From: Bacillota bacterium
GTDB lineage: Bacteria; Bacillota; SHA-98; UBA4971
Assembly: GCA_012842395.1 (NCBI GenBank)
Contig: DUSX01000017.1
Location: 1-64,000, forward strand
Direction of reading: 5' to 3'
Length of the DNA stretch: 64,000 nucleotides
A program made the translations under genes and the position numbers. Below are positions 43,378 through 51,925 of the stretch, in pieces; the stretch's first letter is position 1, and each line of letters starts with the position of its first letter. Below the pieces are notes generated by a model. It was not told where the DNA came from. It ran no database searches and saw nothing but the letters and a program-made list of their open reading frames with translations.

Positions 43378-44022
43378 GTGTTTGGCTTGCTCCCTTTCGT
43401 CCTGCTCTTCATCCTGCTATTGCCGGCGCTCGTGTTCCTGTTTTACTTCAACGTCGCAGCGATATCCTTCACTAAGCTAGGGTTGTCGCCCGAAGGCGCA
43501 GTCCTGCTTTTCGGGCTCTCGCTCCTCGGAAGCGTCGTCAACATCCCCGTCGTCAGAAAGCGTGTCATTATCGAGGATCGATCGCGGCCCTTCTTCCCGT
43601 TCCTCTTCTATTACCCGCCCCAAGTGCGCGAACAGGTCATAGCCGTGAATTTCGGGGGAGCGGTGGTGCCCACGGTGTTCGCCTTTTATCTCCTGCAAAG
43701 GACCCCGGTCCTACCGGCGCTCGCTGCGACCGCCATCGTCGCATGGGCCGCTAAGTCCATGGCCCGCCTCGTGCCCGGCGTGGGCATCGCCCTGCCCGCA
43801 TTCATACCGCCGCTCGTGGCAGCGGGCGCTGCACTGCTCCTGGCCGGCGAATATGCCGCGCCCGTGGCGTACATAGGGGGCACCATCGGGACGCTCATTG
43901 GGGCCGACCTCCTGAATCTATCCAAGATCCGCACACTCGGCGCTCAACTCGTCAGCATAGGTGGGGCGGGCGTGTATGATGGAATCTTCCTGGTAGGGGT
44001 GGTGGCGGCGTTCCTCGCGTAG
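43378..44022 (+). CDS. DUF1614 membrane protein
   Basis: This is a membrane protein of about 214 residues with six or seven helices. It starts LLPFVLLFILLLPALVFLFY and contains the family core LGLSPEGAVLLFGLSLLGS, then VNIPVV, YPPQVREQVIAVNFGGAVVP, and the C-terminal YIGGTIGTLIGADLLNL, then GGAGVYDGIFLVGVVAAFLA. DUF1614 proteins are conserved in Firmicutes and archaea, function unknown. The start may be GTG 43378, with GGAGG 8 nt upstream; ATG 43363 is the alternative. Confidence 0.85.
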   Translation: MFGLLPFVLLFILLLPALVFLFYFNVAAISFTKLGLSPEGAVLLFGLSLLGSVVNIPVVRKRVIIEDRSRPFFPFLFYYPPQVREQVIAVNFGGAVVPTVFAFYLLQRTPVLPALAATAIVAWAAKSMARLVPGVGIALPAFIPPLVAAGAALLLAGEYAAPVAYIGGTIGTLIGADLLNLSKIRTLGAQLVSIGGAGVYDGIFLVGVVAAFLA

Positions 44023-44139
44023 GCGGCGAAGCACGCAAAGCCACGCAGCGAGATGTGCGCAGGGAAGCGCTGACTGGCAGTCTCGGAGTATCCGAGCCGC
44101 CGCACCTTGAGCCTTCTCCCGTGCAAAGGAAGTCACCCA

Positions 44140-44292
44140 AGTGAGGGTGCGTCGGTCTTTGCCCCGTTGCGAGCAGTCGCCGGGCTCCCGGTTTGCGCTC
44201 GGGGACGGCACCCGAGCGGAGGGCTTCGACGAAATCCGGCCCGTCAGGCAAGTGGCCGGGCTTTGACATCCCTTGTGCAATCACCGGCAGCC
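44140..44292 (+). repeat. MITE-like repeat, copy 4 (right end lost)
   Basis: The left terminal repeat AGTGAGGGTGCG is preserved and is followed by the same CTTTGCCCCGTT stretch as copy 1. GCTCGGGGACGGCACC, the AAATCCGGCCC/GGCCGGGCTTT hairpin and CACCGGCAGCC also align. Similarity stops at 44292, 46 bp short of the tRNA-Glu 3' end. The flanking dinucleotide is CA rather than TA. Confidence 0.7.
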
Positions 44293-44338
44293 ATCACAAT
44301 AAGACGTCTAGCAGCGTCCAGCAAACCAGTACATAAAA

Positions 44339-44414
44339 TGGTGGCCCCGACGGAATTCGAATCCGTGTCACCGCCTTGAGAGGGCGGTGTCCTGGGCCGC
44401 TAGACGACGGGGCC
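44339..44414 (-). tRNA. tRNA-Glu (anticodon CUC)
   Basis: Read on the minus strand it begins GGCCCCGTCGTCTAG, has anticodon stem-loop CCGCC-CTCTCAA-GGCGG with anticodon CTC, the T-loop GGATTCGAATTC and a fully paired GGCCCCG/CGGGGCC acceptor stem. The 3' CCA is encoded. It reads GAG codons. It lies in the same direction as and downstream of gltX, whose product should charge it. Confidence 0.93.
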
Positions 44415-44436
44415 ACACACTCTAGAAAACTTATTT

Positions 44437-44510
44437 TGGCTGGGGAGGGAGGATTCGAACCCCCGCAAACAGATCCAGAGTCTGTCGTCCTACCACTAGA
44501 CGACTCCCCA
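44437..44510 (-). tRNA. tRNA-Gln (anticodon CUG)
   Basis: The minus strand begins TGGGGAGTCGTCTAG, with anticodon stem-loop ACAGA-CTCTGGA-TCTGT (anticodon CTG), T-loop GGTTCGAATCC and encoded CCA. The U1 start is typical of tRNA-Gln. It reads CAG codons. The gap to tRNA-Glu is only 22 bp, so both are probably on one transcript after gltX. Confidence 0.93.
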
Positions 44511-44775
44511 GCGCCATTCGCTCTCGCTTATCGCATCAGAGGCCTCCCGCGGCCGCTGCCCGACCGTGGTGCCCCCACGTGCGAATTGTAACACAGCCTA
44601 TGCATCCGCGTCAAGCCCTCCCGCAGGCTCGAGCGGCGTTTCCTGCACGCCCGCGAGATGCGTCCGCGCACATGCCCCTCGCCTCCAGCAGCCTCGCCTC
44701 CACTGGAGAGGCCGCGCCGAGGCCGCACGGAGCCGCCGATCCAGCGCCGATCCAGGCGCCCTAGCCTGTCCCTAG

Positions 44776-46245
44776 TCAATTGCCCGCGGAAAGCCTGGAC
44801 AGGGCATCATCCAGCCGTGAGCACGTCGCCTCCCTGCCCAGCACCTCCAAGACCTCGAAAAGCCCCGGGCTTGCCGCGCGGCCTGTCACGGCCACCCGGA
44901 CCGGGTGGATCACATCGCCGGCCTTTCGGCCCAACTCTGCGGCGTAACCTCGTAGAACCCCCTCGATGCGCTCTGCCGTGAACTCATCCCCGATGGCCCA
45001 CAGCCTTCGCTTGACCTCGCCCAAGATCTCCGGTGCGTCCTCGCGAGCGAGAAACTTCTCAAAAGCCCCCGGATCATAGGAGACGTGCTCCGTGAAGAAG
45101 AAATCGCCCACAGTAACAACGTCTTTCACCGTGCGCATCCTCTCCCTGAGGAGCCCCATGATCCTCTCGATACGCGCCATTTCGCGATCGTCAGGAGCCT
45201 TCGGCACGAACCCGGCCCGCGCGAGGTGCTGCACGGCCAGATGCGCGAGGGTCCTCGCGTCGGTGGCACGCAGGTAATACCCGTTCATCCAGAGCAGTTT
45301 ATCCGGGTCGAACACCGCGGGATTCTTTGAAACCCTCTCCAAGGAGAACTTCTCGACGAGCTCTTCCCTGCTGAATATCTGCTGGCTGGAATCGTACGCC
45401 CACCCTAGGAGGACCAGATAGTTCACAAGGGCGTCGGGAAGATAGCCATCCTCGCGGTACTGCTCGATGGACGTCGCGCCGTGGCGCTTGCTGAGCTTCG
45501 TCCTGTCCGGCCCAAGTATCATCGAGACGTGAGCGAACTTGGGTACCTCGAACCCGAGCGCACGGTACATCATGATCTGCTTAGGAGTATTTGGAAGATG
45601 CTCATCACCCCGAATGATATGGGAGATCCGCATCAAGGTGTCGTCCACGACCGCGGCGAAGTTGTACATCGGATATCCGTCCGACCTCAGGATGACGAAG
45701 TCGTCGATGAACCTGTTCTCGAAACGGACCTCGCCCCTGATGAGGTCGTTCACCACCGTCTCACCGTCGTCCACTTTGAACCGGATCACGGGCTTGCGGC
45801 CCTCGGCCTCAAAGGCCCTGCGCTCCTCCGGTGACAGGTGTCTGCAGCGCCCGGAGTATCCGCTAGACTCGCCACGCTCTAGCGCCGCGGCCCGGGCTTT
45901 CTCGAGTTCCTCAGGGGTGCAGTAGCACCGGTAGGCATGTCCCGTCGAAAGAAGCCGCTCGGCGTACTCGCGGTATATGTCGAGCCTTTGCGACTGGAAG
46001 TACGGGCCGTACGCGCCGCCGACTATGGGGCCTTCGTCCCAATCGAGGCCCAGCCACCTTATGCTGTCGATGATCGCATCTACCGAAGCTTCCGTGGACC
46101 TTTCCACGTCGGTGTCCTCGATCCGCAGGACGAACGCGCCACCGTGATGCCGCGCGAAGAGCCAGTTAAAGAGCACCGTACGCGCCCCTCCGACGTGTAG
46201 ATGCCCTGTGGGAGACGGAGCGAACCTAACCCTTACCCGATCCAT
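44776..46245 (-). CDS. gltX: glutamyl-tRNA synthetase
   Basis: This is a 489-residue class I synthetase charging tRNA-Glu, and probably tRNA-Gln in a lineage that uses the amidotransferase route (inference). HIGH motif is GHLHVGGARTVLFN at about residue 14; KMSKS is KLSKRHG at about 245. The CYCTPEELEKAR zinc-like segment, GDEHLPNTPKQIM and the alpha-helical anticodon-binding domain are normal. ATG 46245 has GAGAGGGA. It is followed by its two cognate-type tRNA genes. Confidence 0.96.
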   Translation of the reverse strand: MDRVRVRFAPSPTGHLHVGGARTVLFNWLFARHHGGAFVLRIEDTDVERSTEASVDAIIDSIRWLGLDWDEGPIVGGAYGPYFQSQRLDIYREYAERLLSTGHAYRCYCTPEELEKARAAALERGESSGYSGRCRHLSPEERRAFEAEGRKPVIRFKVDDGETVVNDLIRGEVRFENRFIDDFVILRSDGYPMYNFAAVVDDTLMRISHIIRGDEHLPNTPKQIMMYRALGFEVPKFAHVSMILGPDRTKLSKRHGATSIEQYREDGYLPDALVNYLVLLGWAYDSSQQIFSREELVEKFSLERVSKNPAVFDPDKLLWMNGYYLRATDARTLAHLAVQHLARAGFVPKAPDDREMARIERIMGLLRERMRTVKDVVTVGDFFFTEHVSYDPGAFEKFLAREDAPEILGEVKRRLWAIGDEFTAERIEGVLRGYAAELGRKAGDVIHPVRVAVTGRAASPGLFEVLEVLGREATCSRLDDALSRLSAGN

Positions 46246-46458
46246 GCGACTATCCCTCTCAATCACCCTCGCAAGCCCTCATGGTTTGCATTATACCTTA
46301 CGAGCACCAGCTCTTCAAGGCGCAGAACGCAAGCCCTCGGGCTTTGCGGGCAAGACACGGGCATGGAGAGGGAGCCTGTGGATGAAAAGGGAAGGGGACG
46401 AGCCGGGCGTGGGCGCTCTCGCCTCGCGCGACGCAACGCGTGCAACAGGCCAGGCGCC

Positions 46459-46971
46459 CTACACGAGCAGCTCGCCGTCGTGTATCTCGTAGCTCCAGTT
46501 GCGTCCCCCGTTGTTATCCCAGTTTCCCGCGTCATCTCTGAAACAGAAATGGAGCCGCGATGTCTCCTCCAAAGGCAGGTCTATGCGGGCCTCGAAGGTC
46601 CCGGGAGCGGTTCTGGCCATCGGCACGTCCGTAACCGACTTCCAAGCGCCGATCCCGTAGCCCATATGCAGGTAAACCTGTGCGGCCCCGGATCTCGCTA
46701 GCAGCCCGCTGTACCTCACAGACACGGAGTCTCCCGCAGTGATCGGAGTGGGACTCACGTAGACTCCGTCATCCACGTCGGCGGGAGCCGCGCCTTCCAC
46801 GTGGGCAGCTTCACGCCGACCGCCCCCGTCATGCTCAGGGCTCGACGCGCGGCGGCCTTCCTTAGAAGCCTCGTCACCGGCGCCGGGTCGGCTCCCGCGG
46901 GCGATCTCCGCCGCGACCTCCACGTCAGTTCTATTGAGCCTCTTTGCAACCCAGTCGATAATGCCTGCCAT
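46459..46971 (-). CDS. CBM25-like protein with N-terminal linker
   Basis: This is a 170-residue protein. An N-terminal helix (MAGIIDWVAKRLNRTDVEV) and a charged, disordered linker of about 50 residues lead to one family-25-like module: GVYVSPTPITAGDSVSVRYS, AQVYLHMGYGIGAWKSV, and FCFRDDAGNWDNNGGRNWSY. The aromatic and Asn residues of the alpha-glucan site match the protein at 42777. There is no signal peptide. ATG 46971 has AGAGGAGG at 10 nt. A glycogen-granule role is possible but unproven. Confidence 0.75.
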   Translation of the reverse strand: MAGIIDWVAKRLNRTDVEVAAEIARGSRPGAGDEASKEGRRASSPEHDGGGRREAAHVEGAAPADVDDGVYVSPTPITAGDSVSVRYSGLLARSGAAQVYLHMGYGIGAWKSVTDVPMARTAPGTFEARIDLPLEETSRLHFCFRDDAGNWDNNGGRNWSYEIHDGELLV

Positions 46972-47169
46972 GGGCTGAATACCTCCTCTGAACCATGGAT
47001 GCGGACACCCGCATTCATAGTCTACCTGAGCAGAGGAGTGCGTATAGATGAAAATCCCTCCTCCGAAGCCCACCGCGAGGAAAGCTTGATTGCCCTCTGG
47101 CGCCTGCGAAGGGCGCGGAAGCCTTCCCACATGTTGCCTTTCACCTTTACGTGCATCATTCCCTGTGGC

Positions 47170-48396
47170 TCACTGCTCGTCGCCGTCGGGACGTTGCTCT
47201 CCGTCCTGGTCCGCCCGGCTAGCGGCGCCCCGTCCCGGTCGTCCCTTTCTCCTGAGCCCGAGGGCGCTTGCAAACTCCAGGCTCGCAAACCTCCGGATCC
47301 TCTTGCGCACCCCCTCCATGCTCCCCTCGTTGAGCAGCAGGAAGACTGCGCCCCCTAGGAGCACCAGGATACCGATCCAAGCCAGGGCCGACAGCGCCCC
47401 TCCCTGTTCACCAGCGGCGCGCCTCGCAGCCTCGCTTCCGGCAGTCGGCCCCTGGGGCGTGATTCCATACAAGATAGCGGGGATCGAGAGTATGAAGTTC
47501 ACCATGACCCGCTCGGCGGCTTCCTGGCTGTTCTCCTGGGAACCCATCTCGAAAAGCAGAGCGCGCGGTGACAGGTCCTGATTGAAGGTAGCGTCCCCGT
47601 AGAAGATGCCCCTCACGAATCCGGGGAAGTTCTTATCGGCAAAGCTTTTCACCGCGAACGCGAATTGCTCGTTGGCCTTGAGGTTCGGATTCTGCCTGCC
47701 CAGCACGATCATGACCTTCGCCCCGGGTTTGCCACCAACAGTCGTTGCGTACGCTTCCAGGGGCGCAGCGTCCCTGTGAAGGTCGAACAGGGCATCGGGG
47801 TTCCTGCGCAGAAGAGCCATGGCTGTCCGCCGGGAACGGTCGTAGGCTGCGCCATCGTGGGGCAGGTGCGAGGTCCATGATTGTATCACACGAAGCCCGA
47901 CCGAACGCTGCAACGCCGCTCTCACGACCGCTCCCACGTTGTAAACGTCCCCGTGCGGGGCCACGAATGGAGTCCCGCTCGTGGGAATGTACGACTCATC
48001 GCTATGGGTGTGGTATATGGCCACGAGCCGCCCGGCGGGCGCCTGAGCGAGGCGTCGCGGGGTCGCAAGTCCCGTGGTGGCAAGCTCCTGTCTCCACGCA
48101 GCGTAGAAGGCCGCAGCCCCGGCCTCGAGGTCAACCCGCTCGACGAGCCTCGCCCACGCGGTGTGACCCTCGACCCTCGTCACCCTGTATCGGTTGTTTT
48201 GAGGGTCCACGAACTCGTCGCCCACCACGACCACGTGGCAAGTGTGAAGCACGGTACCGCCGGTGTCCTCGTCCACTATGGTATACCAGTGCTCCGTGTC
48301 CTCCTCGCACCCTTGCGCTTCTATGCAGGGCGTGGCTACAACCGCGCACGCCACCACCAAGACCAAGCAGATCGCCACGAGCAATCGCAGATTCAT
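47170..48396 (-). CDS. spoIIP: stage II sporulation protein P
   Basis: This is a 408-residue peptidoglycan amidase/endopeptidase of the SpoIIDMP engulfment machine. An N-terminal membrane helix (LLVAICLVLVVACAVVA) is followed by the SpoIIP catalytic domain: LVAIYHTHSDESYIPTSG, DLHRDAAPLEAY, VLGRQNPNLKANEQFA, and LLFEMGSQENSQEAAERV. A second C-terminal membrane helix (ALAWIGILVLLGGAVFLLL) and a charged tail are unusual additions. ATG 48396 has no ribosome site; repeat copy 5 abuts it, so the native 5' region may be disturbed. The frame is open upstream to 48672. Confidence 0.9.
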   Translation of the reverse strand: MNLRLLVAICLVLVVACAVVATPCIEAQGCEEDTEHWYTIVDEDTGGTVLHTCHVVVVGDEFVDPQNNRYRVTRVEGHTAWARLVERVDLEAGAAAFYAAWRQELATTGLATPRRLAQAPAGRLVAIYHTHSDESYIPTSGTPFVAPHGDVYNVGAVVRAALQRSVGLRVIQSWTSHLPHDGAAYDRSRRTAMALLRRNPDALFDLHRDAAPLEAYATTVGGKPGAKVMIVLGRQNPNLKANEQFAFAVKSFADKNFPGFVRGIFYGDATFNQDLSPRALLFEMGSQENSQEAAERVMVNFILSIPAILYGITPQGPTAGSEAARRAAGEQGGALSALAWIGILVLLGGAVFLLLNEGSMEGVRKRIRRFASLEFASALGLRRKGRPGRGAASRADQDGEQRPDGDEQ

Positions 48397-48416
48397 GGGG
48401 GCACGCGCGCTGCGCA

Positions 48417-48530
48417 GGCTTGCCTGTGTCAAGCTCGGAGACGGCGCCTCAAGCGCAGCACGTTGACAAGACGCGACCCATCTGGCCAGCGGCCGGGTTC
48501 TGACACCTCTCGTGCGATCACCGGCAACCC
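48417..48530 (+). repeat. MITE-like repeat, copy 5 (core only)
   Basis: This copy aligns to copy 1 over GGxTTGCCxGTGT, CTCGGxGACGGCGCC, TTGACA, GGCCGGxTTCTGACACC and TCGTGCGATCACCGGCAACCC. The outer terminal repeats are not clear. It lies 20 bp upstream of the spoIIP ATG on the opposite strand, within the expected promoter or leader. Confidence 0.65.
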
Positions 48531-48705
48531 AAGGGCTCAGAAAACGAGAGAAGTCCAATGACCTCACGCCTAACACGGCCGCGGCAAGCTTCCTCCCAAT
48601 CATAGACTCGCGCTCCTCTATGCTGTCGATATGGATGTCACGAAGTGGAGAGACGATCAGGCAATGTTCCACGTTTAGTATGGGAGAACGCGGTCAAAAA
48701 GATAA

Positions 48706-48732
48706 GCCTCGCGGCGGAGGAGGCCGCGAGGC
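48706..48732 (-). terminator. intrinsic terminator of htpX
   Basis: GCCTCGCGGC and GCCGCGAGGC form a 10-bp stem, followed on the minus strand by TTATCTTTTTGACC. It lies about 50 bp after the htpX stop. Confidence 0.8.
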
Positions 48733-48780
48733 TAGAAGCGTGAGTTTGCAGACGCGAGCTTGCAGGCGCGCCGCTGCGAC

Positions 48781-49674
48781 TCACATGGACCTGAGCCTTG
48801 CTATCCTCTCTTCGATTGGGGGATGGGTGCTGTAGAGATAGCTTACGCGCCGGCCGGCGTCTTTGAAGGGGTTGACGATGTAAAGGTGGGCAGTGGCGCG
48901 GTTCGCGGCCTCGAGCGGTTCGGTGTCCCTGGCGATCTTCTCGAGGGCGTCGGCAAGCCCTGCAGGGTATCTCGTGAGGAGCGCACCATCGGCATCCGCC
49001 AGGAACTCGCGCTTCCGCGAGATGGCGAACCTTATGAGCTGCGCAGCCACCGGCGCCAATATCGCAAGGACAAGCGCGATCACGGCGATAAGCGCCCCGG
49101 CCTGCCCCGCTCCGTCGCGGTCCCGGCGTCGGCGCGTCCCACCCCACCAGAAAGACCGCAGCATCCAGTCGGAAAGCAGCGCCGCCACCCCAACGAGCAC
49201 CGCCGTCACGCTTGCGAGCAGTATGTCCCGATTCCTTATGTGAGACATCTCGTGGGCGATCACGCCTTCCAGCTCCTGCCGGTTGAGCTTCGACAGCAGG
49301 CCCGTGGTAACGACGATCGCCGCGTGCTCCGGGTCGCGACCAGTAGCAAACGCGTTCATGGCTGTGTCATCGATGATATAGGGCTTGGGCGCGGGAATCC
49401 CCGCAGCTATGGCGAGCCCTTCGACGGTGTTCCAGAGATATGGGTGTTCTTCCTTCGTCACCGGCCTAGCCCGGCTTACGCTGAGGACTATCTGGTCGCT
49501 GTAATAATAGCTCGCGAAACTCATGGCGACCGCGATGATGAGCGCGATGACGAGGCCGCTCCACCCAGCGCCCGACATCTCCCCGAACACATAGCCGAGA
49601 AGCGCCACCAGCGCAATGAAGAGGCCCATCAGGAGCCGCGTTCTGTTGATGTTGCTGGCTATCTGTTCGTACAT
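48781..49674 (-). CDS. htpX: HtpX-type M48 membrane metalloprotease
   Basis: This is a 297-residue zinc protease of the cytoplasmic membrane that degrades misfolded membrane proteins. Two N-terminal helices (LLMGLFIALVALLGYVFG; GLVIALIIAVAMSFASY) precede the HEMSH zinc site in EGVIAHEMSHIRNRDI (about residue 150). Two further helices and the Glu ligand in KREFLADADGALL follow. ATG 49674 has AGGTGAAG. A lemA gene is 70 bp upstream in the same direction, a common pairing. Confidence 0.94.
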   Translation of the reverse strand: MYEQIASNINRTRLLMGLFIALVALLGYVFGEMSGAGWSGLVIALIIAVAMSFASYYYSDQIVLSVSRARPVTKEEHPYLWNTVEGLAIAAGIPAPKPYIIDDTAMNAFATGRDPEHAAIVVTTGLLSKLNRQELEGVIAHEMSHIRNRDILLASVTAVLVGVAALLSDWMLRSFWWGGTRRRRDRDGAGQAGALIAVIALVLAILAPVAAQLIRFAISRKREFLADADGALLTRYPAGLADALEKIARDTEPLEAANRATAHLYIVNPFKDAGRRVSYLYSTHPPIEERIARLRSM

Positions 49675-49744
49675 GGACTTCACCTGCTCAACACGGAATC
49701 CCGCGAGCAAAGCGTTTCTTTGTCATGCCGCGGCCCGCCCCGCT

Positions 49745-50293
49745 CTAGAACTTCACCTTCACAGGCTCCCGGGCGGCTTCCTCGATCTCAAAGAAGTCCT
49801 CGGGCGAGAAGCCGAACATCCCCGCTATGAGGTTGGTCGGGAACACCTGCAAGGCATTGTTGTACTTCATCACCGTGTCGTTGTAGAACTGCCGTGCGTA
49901 CGCGATCTTGCTTTCCGTGCCAGAAAGCTCCTCTTGCAGCATGAGAAAGTTCTGGTTCGCCTTGAGCTCGGGATAAGCCTCCGCGACAGCGAAAAGCGTT
50001 CGCAGGGCACCGGTGATGGCGTTCTGTGCCTCCGCCTGCTCACTCACGGTTTTCGCGCTCGCCATCTGGGCCCGGGCTTTCGTGACCATCTCGAAGGTCT
50101 CCTTCTCATGCGCGGCGTAGCCTTTGACCGTCTCCACCAAGTTCGGGATGAGATCGTAACGTCTGCGCAACTGGACGTCTATCTGAGACCATGCGTTTCG
50201 GATCCTGTTCCGGAGCACCACGAGCCTGTTGTACGAGGTTATGAAGAACAGTGCGATGATAGCGACGATCGCAAGGATCACAAGAGTCGCCAC
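49745..50293 (-). CDS. lemA: LemA family protein
   Basis: This is a 182-residue protein with an N-terminal membrane helix ([20 protein letters not shown]) and the LemA helical domain ([60 protein letters not shown]). Start GTG 50293 follows GGGGGGGTG. LemA proteins often sit with M48 proteases or TPM-domain genes, and function in envelope homeostasis is suspected but undefined. Confidence 0.93.
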   Translation of the reverse strand: MATLVILAIVAIIALFFITSYNRLVVLRNRIRNAWSQIDVQLRRRYDLIPNLVETVKGYAAHEKETFEMVTKARAQMASAKTVSEQAEAQNAITGALRTLFAVAEAYPELKANQNFLMLQEELSGTESKIAYARQFYNDTVMKYNNALQVFPTNLIAGMFGFSPEDFFEIEEAAREPVKVKF

Positions 50294-50415
50294 CAGAGTT
50301 CACCCCCCCTGTCTTGTTTTCCGATGTATTTCGCAACGCACGCCGGGACTCCTTCAGCACCACTCATACACCGCAAGGGGTCGCAACTGCCGGATTGCAG
50401 GCCGCAGGAAGCCTC

Positions 50416-51747
50416 CTACTTCAGCACCAGGGCTTGCGCCCGCTCCTCCGCGCGGGCAAGGACCTCTTCCTCGTCTACCGTGGTGATGACGCCATCTTCC
50501 ATCACGACTCTCCCGTCGATGATGACCGTCCTGATGTCGGAGGACCGCGCTGAGTACACGATGTGCGAGACCATATCGTGACGAGGATACATATGGGGCC
50601 GTCTCGAATCCATTAGGACTATGTCTGCCTTCTTGCCCTCGTCTATTGTCCCGATCGTCTCCTCGAGCCGGAGCGCTCTCGCGCTCCCGAGGGTTGCAAG
50701 GTACAGTGCCTCGCGCGCGGCCAGCACCGTCGGGTCGCTTGAAGCAAGTTTATGAAGAAAGGCCGCGATTCGTGCCTCCTCCAGAAGGTCAAGATTGTTG
50801 TTGCTCGCCGCGCCGTCCGTGCCGAGGCCGACCCTCACCCCGGCCTTGAGCATCTTCGGAACAGGAGCGATGCCGGAGGAGATCTTCATGTTGCAGCCAG
50901 GATTGTGCGCCACGCCAACACCTCTGGCGCTCAGGATCTCGATATCCCTGTCCGACACGTGCACGCAGTGTGCGGCAAGCACCGGGAACTCGAACAGGCC
51001 GTAAGTCGCCATGAGTTCTATGGGAGACAGCCCTCCGTGGACGGCCTTGCACTCTCTCACCTCCCCCTCGGTCTCAGAGAGGTGAATGTGCATTCCCACC
51101 CCGAGCTCGGAGGCCGCTTCCATGACCTTTTCCAGGAAACTCCTAGGACACGTGTATGGAGCGTGCGGCCCGAGCATGGTCGTGATCCTGCCGCCGCAGG
51201 CGCCGTTCCAGCGTTCGCACAGCTCCTTGCCCTCCGCGAGCCCCTGCTCCGCACCAGGCGCGTTTCCGATGAGGCCCCGCGAGAGCGAGGCCCTCATCCC
51301 GGTTCGGTCCACGGCCTTGGCGGTCTCGTCCATGAAGAAATACATGTCCGCGAAGGTCGTCACCCCAGCCCGGATCATCTCGACGCAGGCAAGCATCGTG
51401 CCCCAGTACACATCGTTGGCTTTGAGTCGCGCCTCCGCGGGCCAGATCTTCTGCGTGAGCCACGCCATGAGCGGCATGTCGTCGGCAAACCCCCGGAACA
51501 ACGTCATGGCGGCATGCGTATGCGCGTTTACGAATCCCGGCATGGCTACGAGGCCAGAGCCGTCTATGACCTTTGCTGCGCCTTGGAATTGGGGAGGAGC
51601 GGGAGACGGGCCTACATACGCGATCTTCGACCCCGAAACCGCGATGTCACCCTTCGGCAATACAAGCGGTCCTTCCTCACGCGGGGAGACGATCTGTGCC
51701 CCGCTAATGAGTATGTCCGGTCTCTCTGTCTGTCCGGTCTTGCACAC
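50416..51747 (-). CDS. mtaD: MTA/SAH deaminase-type amidohydrolase
   Basis: This is a 443-residue metal-dependent deaminase of the MtaD/TrzN/ATZ group. Motifs are MPGFVNAHTHAAMTLFRG (first metal histidines, about residue 70), HIHLSETEGEV, LAAHCVHVSDRDI and GLGTDGAASNNNLDLL (metal Asp). The N- and C-terminal beta segments (DILISGAQIV; VIIDGRVVMEDG) complete the composite fold. Such enzymes deaminate 5'-methylthioadenosine and S-adenosylhomocysteine in Firmicutes. GTG 51747 has GGGGTGAT upstream. Confidence 0.88.
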   Translation of the reverse strand: MCKTGQTERPDILISGAQIVSPREEGPLVLPKGDIAVSGSKIAYVGPSPAPPQFQGAAKVIDGSGLVAMPGFVNAHTHAAMTLFRGFADDMPLMAWLTQKIWPAEARLKANDVYWGTMLACVEMIRAGVTTFADMYFFMDETAKAVDRTGMRASLSRGLIGNAPGAEQGLAEGKELCERWNGACGGRITTMLGPHAPYTCPRSFLEKVMEAASELGVGMHIHLSETEGEVRECKAVHGGLSPIELMATYGLFEFPVLAAHCVHVSDRDIEILSARGVGVAHNPGCNMKISSGIAPVPKMLKAGVRVGLGTDGAASNNNLDLLEEARIAAFLHKLASSDPTVLAAREALYLATLGSARALRLEETIGTIDEGKKADIVLMDSRRPHMYPRHDMVSHIVYSARSSDIRTVIIDGRVVMEDGVITTVDEEEVLARAEERAQALVLK

Positions 51748-51925
51748 GGCGTATCACCCCTGCATCATCGTCGTGCCATAACAGGCGGGCGCCTCGCGTT
51801 TAGGTGAGGGCTCGCCGCCCGATACCCGATACTGAGTGTCCCTTGCCACACACGGCCCGCCGCCGGCGGGCGGGTCGGCGCCAGCACGAGCAAAGACGCG
51901 AGAAAGATGCGAACCTGCGCCCGCT

